Shown here piece after piece: positions 6,001 through 7,369 of a stretch of 7,369 nt of DNA. Each line of letters starts with the position of its first letter. Position 1 is the first letter of the stretch. Made by a program: the position numbers and the translations under genes. The DNA comes from Candidatus Omnitrophota bacterium (GTDB lineage: Bacteria > Omnitrophota > Omnitrophia > Omnitrophales > Danuiimicrobiaceae). The notes beneath the pieces are model-generated. The model did no database searches. It saw only the letters and a program-made list of their open reading frames with translations, and was not told the origin of the DNA. The DNA is taken from the NCBI GenBank assembly GCA_016206945.1, contig JACQQP010000052.1, forward strand, positions 1 to 7,369. The letters run 5' to 3'.

Positions 6001-7369
6001 GAGACAGATCGCGCTGCTCCAAAGTGGCTCTCCATAAAATCAGCCCAGAGGTCTTCGAGATCTTCGTCCCCATAATTTGCTCTTTGACCTCCGACTTTCA
6101 TCATTCGATCGTAAGTTGCGCGGTTCTGTGAATCTGATAAAACTTCATATGCTTCGGTGATTTTTTTGAAAACAGGATCAGCTTGCGGAGTCTTATTGCG
6201 ATCTGGATGCCATTGAAGCACAAGATAACGATAAGCTTTTTTGATTATGTGCATGTCAGCAAAAGGGTCTACACCTAAAATATTGTAGTAGGTCGCCTTT
6301 GGATTGCTGAACCATTCCGGAAGAGGCGAATAGCCATCCGCTCGAACCTCAGCTCTTCTTGCTTCGCTTGATGCCTTTTTGTCTACTTCAATGTTGTGCG
6401 CTCTCGAGTGCGGGAGAATGATCTCTTTTCTTAAATTAGACGGCAAGTTGGATGCAAGAATCGAAATACGGCTTAAGCTTTTTTGCAATTCCTCATCCGT
6501 TCTCGAAATTCCCAATTCAAACAGAGAAATTTTCAACTCGTCAAAATTACGAAATTGGATTTTTTGAAGCAGCCGTAATATTTGGATGTCGAGCAAGGCA
6601 AGACGTTTTAACCGCTTATCGGTTTTTATGACGGTAACCAGTAGAGGAACTTGATGAGAACCTTTGACCTTCACATTGGCCATGTAGCGCGTCATATTTT
6701 CTTTTGTCTTTTGAGGAAGTCTGAAAATGCCGTTCCATTCGCCAATCTCTACTTCTCCTGACATTCCGTAAAGATCCTTCATAATTTTAAGCCATTCATT
6801 TTCATCGCTTGTGGTCCCAATAGAGGAAACTGTTATGAGTCCTTTACGATTGAGCAGGGCTCGTTGAATGATCCAAGGCCATTCGAATGGATAAACGGGC
6901 AGTGGCTCATAAGAAAAAGTCCAGTCAATTTCATTCGGATTCGTTGGCTCAGTCATCGGATCTCCAAGCCGAATAGGTTCTTTGATCACAGGATCGAAAA
7001 ATTCCGATCGCTTGTGTTTCTTCACCCAATCAACAATTTTGGGATCAATGTCCGTGTAAATGACTTGAGCTCCGCTCGTTTTTAAAGCACCTAACCAATT
7101 TCCAAAATAAGCAGCAAAACCCCAAATAGTTTCGCCGGGTTTGATCCCTAACTGTTTGAGCAATGCAGAATCGTTTGGTACTGTGGATTGCTCTGATTTT
7201 TTTTCTCCAAGGGCATCAGAAAAACCGAGATGACGAGACTGTTGAATAGCCCGAAAGTCAGGAATGTTAACTCGGATATAAGATTTGCTCTTGCTCCGCA
7301 CCTCGGCGCGGGATGCTCGAGCATCAACATCGGCAACGATCGTCAGTTCAATGGGTTTATCTAAAAGCG
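1..7369 (-). CDS. Giant multidomain protein, partial at both ends (at least 2455 residues)
   Basis: Reading the minus strand with codons ending at positions 7367, 7364 and so on down to 5, I find no TAA, TAG or TGA anywhere in the window. Both start and stop therefore lie outside. The translation contains recognisable domains in one continuous frame: methyltransferase-like, J-domain with HPD, WD40-like propeller, TPR-like helices, one transmembrane helix, a DUF218-like domain and an XRE-type HTH. Short R-A-E-V-R linkers encoded by palindromic repeats separate most of them. The mix looks like formerly separate proteins joined in frame. Two segments (residues about 1749-1921 and 2316-2415) are the antisense of apparently real plus-strand genes and read as low-complexity Arg/Ser/Phe/Gln-rich protein. 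Whether the product is one polypeptide, is cleaved at linkers, or is translated from internal starts cannot be seen. I am confident of the open frame and less so of a single product. Confidence 0.88.
75..90 (-). repeat. 16-nt palindromic core repeat, copy 1 (R-A-E-A-R)
   Basis: CCGCGCCTCAGCGCGG is a perfect 6-bp inverted repeat around a 4-nt loop. On the minus strand it encodes S-R-A-E-A-R in the giant frame, residue E2429. It bounds the membrane-protein cassette on its left. Confidence 0.85.
156..184 (+). promoter_or_regulatory. Possible sigma70-type promoter for the membrane-protein pair
   Basis: TTGACT (156-161), a 17-nt spacer and TAACAT (179-184, 4 of 6 matches) lie just before the ATG at 194. 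The short distance would give a leader of only a few nucleotides. The inverted repeat TACCG (173-177) and CGGTA (189-193) straddles the -10 region and could be an operator. Confidence 0.4.
173..193. promoter_or_regulatory. Inverted repeat overlapping -10 box and start region
   Basis: TACCG at 173-177 and CGGTA at 189-193 are a 5-bp inverted repeat with an 11-nt centre that contains ATGCAT. It is placed where a repressor or autoregulator of the downstream pair would act. The arms are short, so this is tentative. Confidence 0.25.
194..397 (+). CDS. Small two-helix membrane protein, 67 aa
   Basis: The protein begins with a basic amphipathic segment (MKRFLTKARKLWLSKFF), followed by two hydrophobic helices (about residues 18-36 and 42-60) and an acidic tail PKEEE. 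This is a typical small inner-membrane protein with both ends probably cytoplasmic. I do not recognise the family; holin-like proteins and small phage or cassette membrane proteins have this build, but nothing specific is visible. The start has only a weak ribosome site and lies about 9 nt after a possible -10 box, so a leaderless or nearly leaderless message is possible. It is directly followed, with no gap, by a 30-aa membrane ORF whose strong ribosome site lies inside this gene. It runs opposite to the giant frame, which stays open through it. Confidence 0.55.
   Translation: MKRFLTKARKLWLSKFFQNAALVLLAGAAGGEFFLKMALQWRLVMIAGFVISFCLGLSAAVEPKEEE
382..390 (+). promoter_or_regulatory. Strong ribosome binding site for the 30-aa membrane ORF
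   Basis: AAAGGAGGA lies 7 nt before the ATG at 398 and inside the last codons of the preceding gene. It is the main support for that very short ORF. Confidence 0.7.
398..490 (+). CDS. Tiny single-helix membrane protein, 30 aa
   Basis: ATG at 398 starts immediately after the TAG stop (395-397) of the preceding gene, and AAAGGAGGA at 382-390 is an almost perfect Shine-Dalgarno sequence 7 nt upstream. The peptide is one hydrophobic helix (ALAILIVSVIVAILWG) with a charged His/Lys/Arg end (DRYREKHSHH). Pairs of a two-helix and a one-helix membrane peptide in one operon suggest a small complex, a holin-like pair, or a toxic peptide. I do not recognise a family. The strong ribosome site and the exact stop-start junction are the reasons to call it real despite its length. 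The 79-nt repeat starts 10 nt after its stop. Confidence 0.55.
   Translation: MTAALAILIVSVIVAILWGIDRYREKHSHH
501..579 (-). repeat. 79-nt two-hairpin element, copy A
   Basis: The element begins CCGCAGCTC and ends GCGCGCCTCGGCGCGG. Hairpin 1 has the stem TTGGCGC (515-521) with GCGCCAA (527-533); hairpin 2 has GCCAAGCC (546-553) with GGCTTGGC (558-565). It aligns without gaps to the copy at 2130-2208. It begins 10 nt after the stop of the 30-aa membrane ORF and encodes G-R-A-E-A-R through M-A-E-L-R in the giant frame. Confidence 0.85.
588..1409 (-). other. Module of unknown function (residues 1987-2260)
   Basis: The segment starts NEAIDEKEFIHTLQKEGKFE and continues as an alpha/beta sequence of normal composition, with GWGGPLILEGNHWKLFAKID, FMRVTVRRWDPSKPAFDEG and the helical ETRDIHQTLGIFLVFEARGT. 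It has an aromatic and acidic make-up like a globular domain. It is bordered by repeats at 1410-1467 and 501-579, so it behaves as one module. I do not recognise the family. On the opposite strand there is no convincing gene here. Being neither low in complexity nor antisense to another gene, it is good evidence that the giant frame is coding on both sides of the toxin-antitoxin cassette. Confidence 0.6.
1410..1467 (-). repeat. 58-nt palindromic element with long stem
   Basis: Arms CGCACCTCGGCCCTCGCG (1411-1428) and CGCGAGGACTGAGGTGCG (1450-1467) pair at 16 of 18 positions plus one G-T wobble. It is the only copy with one long hairpin. It encodes A-R-A-E-V-R at its right-hand (N-terminal) neighbour boundary, residue E1984, in the giant frame. 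Confidence 0.75.
1506..1587 (-). repeat. 82-nt palindromic element, copy A
   Basis: It starts GCGCACCTCGGCCC, ends GGCCTCGGCGCGG and carries CTTCGACTACGCTCAGG inside. Internal pairings include CGCTCAGG with CCTGAGCG and GGTCC with GGACC. It differs at only three positions from the copy at 3174-3255. It encodes P-R-A-E-A through R-R-A-E-V-R in the giant frame and bounds the toxin-antitoxin cassette on its left. Confidence 0.88.
1605..1633 (+). promoter_or_regulatory. Possible promoter of the toxin-antitoxin pair
   Basis: TTGCGA (1605-1610), a 17-nt spacer and TAGGAT (1628-1633) precede the ATG at 1644 by 10 nt. Both boxes have 4 of 6 consensus bases. The layout, with a -10 box about 10 nt before the start codon, is like that of the other plus-strand cassette. 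Confidence 0.3.
1644..1865 (+). CDS. RelB-like type II antitoxin, 73 aa
   Basis: The 73-aa protein has an N-terminal helical part (ILKGLTSAQLKEVIHFALFI), a short linker, and a charged C-terminal part ending LGDGTVEDLLKSLHS. A tail of the form x-G-x-x-x-V-E-D-L-L-x-S-L-H is common in antitoxins that pair with RelE-family toxins: the N-terminal half dimerises and may bind the operator, and the C-terminal half wraps the toxin. The gene is directly followed by a RelE/HigB-like toxin overlapping by 4 nt. ATG at 1644 is chosen; an in-frame TTG at 1605 would add 13 residues but overlaps the possible -35 box. It contains no TTA, CTA or TCA codon in its reading register, which is why the giant antisense frame is not interrupted. 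Confidence 0.75.
   Translation: MKTGNINSILKGLTSAQLKEVIHFALFIRTSPDQTYFWTPKWQAKERAASRDKRLKRVLGDGTVEDLLKSLHS
1862..2122 (+). CDS. RelE/HigB-family toxin, 86 aa
   Basis: A GTG start at 1862 overlaps the antitoxin stop as GTGA, so translation is coupled and the two form one unit. The protein has the compact RelE/ParE fold pattern: F-x-x-F-Y-R-E-L-P-x-x-I-x-K-K-V-D-K-x-I-R-L-L (two N-terminal helices), ENPRHPSLQVKKIQG, then the strands GLWEARVDLQYRMSFEIVGE, AIYLRVVGNHDEVL. The N-P-x-H-P-S-L, W-E-x-R-V-x-x-x-Y-R and V-G-x-H-D-x-V-L motifs are those of RelE/YafQ/HigB-like mRNA interferases. They cleave mRNA on the ribosome when the antitoxin is lost. Length is normal for the family. A 79-nt hairpin element starts 8 nt after the stop, where a terminator would be expected. 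Confidence 0.88.
   Translation: MNVFAYASFRHFYRELPQTIQKKVDKQIRLLAENPRHPSLQVKKIQGTRGLWEARVDLQYRMSFEIVGEAIYLRVVGNHDEVLKNP
2130..2208 (-). repeat. 79-nt two-hairpin element, copy B
   Basis: Hairpin 1 has CTTTGCTTG (2142-2150) with CAAGCAAAG (2156-2164); hairpin 2 has GCCAGGC (2175-2181) with GCCTGGC (2188-2194). It has the same length and plan as 501-579, but different stem sequences. It begins 8 nt after the toxin stop and encodes Y-R-A-E-V-R-Q through K-S-E-L-R-N in the giant frame. Confidence 0.88.
2223..2384 (-). other. Module: XRE-type helix-turn-helix (residues 1662-1715)
   Basis: The run FARIRTLLNMTQAKFGAALN, a turn, then a segment ending LTVSLMERGKKKIPEFIL has the Cro/C1 layout: R-x-L-x-x-M-T-Q-x-x-F-G at helices 1-2, a recognition helix region ending S-x-x-E-R-G, and a K-x-I-P helix 4. 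It is preceded by a basic stretch (VVRRHRRR). Such domains bind operator DNA. It is odd next to a DUF218-like module expected outside the membrane, and it suggests that parts of the giant frame come from unrelated genes. It ends directly at the 79-nt repeat. Confidence 0.7.
2718..3173 (-). other. Module: DUF218/YdcF-like domain (residues 1399-1550)
   Basis: The pattern is a hydrophobic strand IPANPIVVVLSRP, a tyrosine-rich segment ending in HVYVALQHLKPSKILIVASS, then ELVRGN, then AEADESKDTAEIVETVTKIL and a last strand SDIVLLGQPIDLRLLKNIF. This matches the arrangement of DUF218 proteins (YdcF, SanA, ElyC): a first strand, a helix with an R/H residue, strand IIVSG, a sorted-by-age E-x-S-x-x-T motif and a final L-V-T-x-x-x-H-x-x-R-A. 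Here the last motif is changed to LLGQPIDLRLLKNIF, so activity is uncertain. DUF218 proteins act in envelope and murein-related functions. Lying after the membrane helix and linker would fit an outside location. Confidence 0.5.
3174..3255 (-). repeat. 82-nt palindromic element, copy B
   Basis: This copy is nearly identical to 1506-1587 (three differences in 82). It separates the Pro/Thr/Ser linker from the DUF218-like module and encodes S-R-A-E-A through R-R-A-E-V-R in frame (residues 1372-1398). No gene cassette adjoins it. Confidence 0.88.
3256..3452 (-). other. Pro/Thr/Ser/Gln-rich linker after the membrane helix (residues 1306-1370)
   Basis: The stretch contains ELNPTPTTQPSNGDQGVQNK and STSQPSTKPNQK, a low-complexity hydrophilic composition typical of an extended spacer outside the membrane. 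It runs into the 82-nt repeat at 3174-3255. No domain is seen. Confidence 0.6.
3453..3512 (-). other. Single transmembrane helix (residues 1286-1305)
   Basis: Residues LMWIAAAWSLVMLAVAIF form an uncharged hydrophobic run of 18-20 residues preceded by a very basic stretch (residues 1215-1285, many Arg, Lys and His, including QLSKR directly before it). By the positive-inside rule, the methyltransferase-, J-, propeller- and TPR-like modules would be cytoplasmic and the following linker outside. A degenerate linker repeat (R-S-E-L-R) precedes it at residue 1277. Confidence 0.75.
3531..3546 (-). repeat. Degenerate core repeat (R-S-E-L-R) before the membrane helix
   Basis: CCGCAATTCTGATCGG matches the core at 11 of 16 positions, in the same orientation and codon phase, and encodes N-R-S-E-L-R-N. 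The same S-E-L-R-N peptide occurs at the end of the 79-nt copy at 2130-2208. It is probably a decayed copy, with E at residue 1277. Confidence 0.45.
3726..3741 (-). repeat. 16-nt core repeat (R-S-E-V-R)
   Basis: CCGCACCTCGGAGCGG encodes L-R-S-E-V-R-S in frame (E1212) and lies between the TPR-like region and the basic juxtamembrane stretch. Confidence 0.8.
3753..4712 (-). other. Module: TPR-like all-helical region (residues 886-1205)
   Basis: The region is bounded by linker repeats on both sides. It is helical throughout, with paired-helix units such as EILRLIDDGQYEKAVPLARR and LLVQAKGYEESIKAFEALH, which have the A-x-x-x-x-G-x-Y-E-x-A-I-x-x-F spacing of tetratricopeptide repeats. An acidic linker (GEGELFDEDDFKGDAASDDE) sits before the clearest repeats. 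The first third (residues 886-1010) is less regular and not recognised. TPR arrays bind peptides or partner proteins, and together with the J-domain and propeller this part has a scaffold character. Confidence 0.55.
4716..4731 (-). repeat. 16-nt core repeat (R-A-E-V-R)
   Basis: CCGCACCTCGGCGCGA encodes S-R-A-E-V-R-Q in frame (E882) and lies between the propeller and the TPR-like region. Confidence 0.82.
4818..6020 (-). other. Module: WD40-like beta-propeller (residues 450-850)
   Basis: Several blade-like units can be seen: ISSFSWGRNGEFYLGL near 474, PKFSWSFDGKKIVVIG near 617 with a following IIDWDL, a unit ending FFEVWDV, IRNYVWDGDGNLILAF near 719, FQVSPDGSFLVIGEGG near 764 and DDFAWSPDGSAIAT near 824 with a closing LTIWNL. 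The S-P-D-G turn and the hydrophobic-W/Y-D/N-L end of each blade are the WD40/TolB-type signature. Five blades are clear and two earlier ones are plausible, which would fit a seven-bladed propeller. Such domains are protein-binding scaffolds. It directly follows the J-domain and is ended by a linker repeat at residues 880-884, which suggests a client-binding role for a J-protein, as inference only. Confidence 0.8.
6093..6296 (-). other. Module: J-domain (DnaJ-like), residues 358-425
   Basis: The order TYYNILGVDPFADMHIIKKA, YRYLVLQWHPDRN, VFKKITEAYEVLSDSQNRATYDR matches the J-domain helix by helix: Y-x-I-L-G-V at the start, helix II with the basic face, the HPD loop at residues 387-389 intact, helix III F-x-x-I-x-E-A-Y-x-V-L-S-D and the final R-x-x-Y-D. 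J-domains stimulate the ATPase of Hsp70 (DnaK) and bring it to a client. No Gly/Phe stretch or zinc-binding CxxCxGxG repeats follow, so this is a type C (class III) J-protein module fused to other domains. It is probably able to contact DnaK, but its client is unknown. Confidence 0.93.
6342..6357 (-). repeat. Degenerate core repeat (R-A-E-V-R) before the J-domain
   Basis: The DNA matches the core at only about 10 of 16 positions, but the peptide A-R-R-A-E-V-R-A is kept in the same frame (E340). Peptide conservation exceeding DNA conservation suggests an old copy. Confidence 0.5.
6363..6692 (-). other. Module: helical region between methyltransferase and J-domain (residues 226-335)
   Basis: This stretch is rich in Leu, Lys, Ile and Glu and contains RLKRLALLDIQILRLLQKIQ, with a spacing typical of amphipathic helices. 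It could be a C-terminal extension of the methyltransferase-like module or a winged-helix-like unit (LLDIQILRLLQ followed by LKISLFELGISRTDEEL). I do not recognise a family. It ends at a degenerate copy of the linker repeat (A-R-R-A-E-V-R-A) just before the J-domain. Confidence 0.35.
6693..7175 (-). other. Module: class I SAM methyltransferase-like domain (residues 65-225)
   Basis: Residues 73-110 read LGIKPGETIWGFAAYFG, then further residues to VIYTDIDP. This is the layout of a Rossmann methyltransferase: a helix, a K-P-G-E turn, strand beta1, then strand beta2 ending in an acidic residue (D106 or D108) that would bind the ribose of S-adenosylmethionine. The classical G-x-G-x-G after beta1 is replaced by WGFAAYFGNWLG, so cofactor binding is doubtful. 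The part around residues 165-225 (EWPWIIQRALLNRKGLITVSS) resembles the later strands of the fold. It follows the RAEVR repeat at residues 20-24 and precedes a helical region. Substrate unknown. Confidence 0.55.
7296..7311 (-). repeat. 16-nt core repeat (R-A-E-V-R)
   Basis: CCGCACCTCGGCGCGG is the family's commonest form here. It encodes S-R-A-E-V-R-S in frame (E22) and precedes the methyltransferase-like module. Confidence 0.85.

Noticed and set aside
75..7311. CRISPR array
   Set aside because: The repeats are spread over 7 kb at irregular distances, inside coding sequence, without spacers of constant length or cas genes.
7148..7336. Minus-strand ORF of 62 codons near the right edge
   Set aside because: It is out of phase with the methyltransferase-like domain encoded by the giant frame, and its product has no recognisable feature.
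1..7369. Several separate minus-strand genes in place of one
   Set aside because: No stop codon separates any modules, and all of them share one codon phase. Separate translation from internal starts is still possible but cannot be read from the sequence.

Overview
The window is dominated by one minus-strand reading frame with no stop codon from one edge to the other. It spans 2455 complete codons (the codon at positions 7367-7365 through the codon at 5-3), with both start and stop outside the window. Random sequence of this length and composition would hold over a hundred stops. Residue numbers below count from the right edge: residue n begins at 7367-3(n-1). Giant, many-domain ORFs are known from Candidatus Omnitrophota (OP3) and a few other uncultured phyla. 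With the short Arg-Ala-Glu-Val-Arg linkers seen here, Omnitrophota is my best guess for the host, but it is an inference.

Modules of the giant protein, N to C (right to left on the map): an unrecognised tail (1-18); a class I methyltransferase-like fold (about 65-225); a helical stretch (226-335); a J-domain with an intact HPD (358-425); a WD40-like beta-propeller (about 450-850); a TPR-like helical region (886-1205); one transmembrane helix (1286-1305) and a Pro/Thr/Ser/Gln linker; a DUF218/YdcF-like domain (1399-1550); an XRE-type helix-turn-helix (1662-1715); a stretch read antisense through a toxin-antitoxin pair (1749-1921); an unrecognised module (1987-2260); a stretch read antisense through two small membrane-protein genes; and an unrecognised end.

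Most modules are separated by members of one GC-rich palindromic repeat family. The unit is a 16-nt core, CCGCACCTCGGCGCGG or a variant. In longer members the core is opened by 42, 63 or 66 extra nt, all multiples of three. Nine clear copies and one degenerate one lie in the same orientation and the same codon phase, and each adds R-A-E-V/A-R or a related peptide. A second degenerate copy reads R-S-E-L-R. This recalls the Rickettsia palindromic elements that insert in frame in proteins, but the sequence family is different.

On the plus strand, opposite the giant frame, lie two compact cassettes: 194-490 (two small membrane proteins) and 1644-2122 (RelB-like antitoxin and RelE/HigB-like toxin, overlapping by 4 nt). 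Each has a plausible promoter and is followed 8-10 nt after its last stop by a 79-nt two-hairpin member of the repeat family. The two 79-nt copies differ in sequence but keep their stems through compensatory changes. Sense genes, hairpin element and an uninterrupted antisense frame thus coexist, which is the most unusual aspect of the window.
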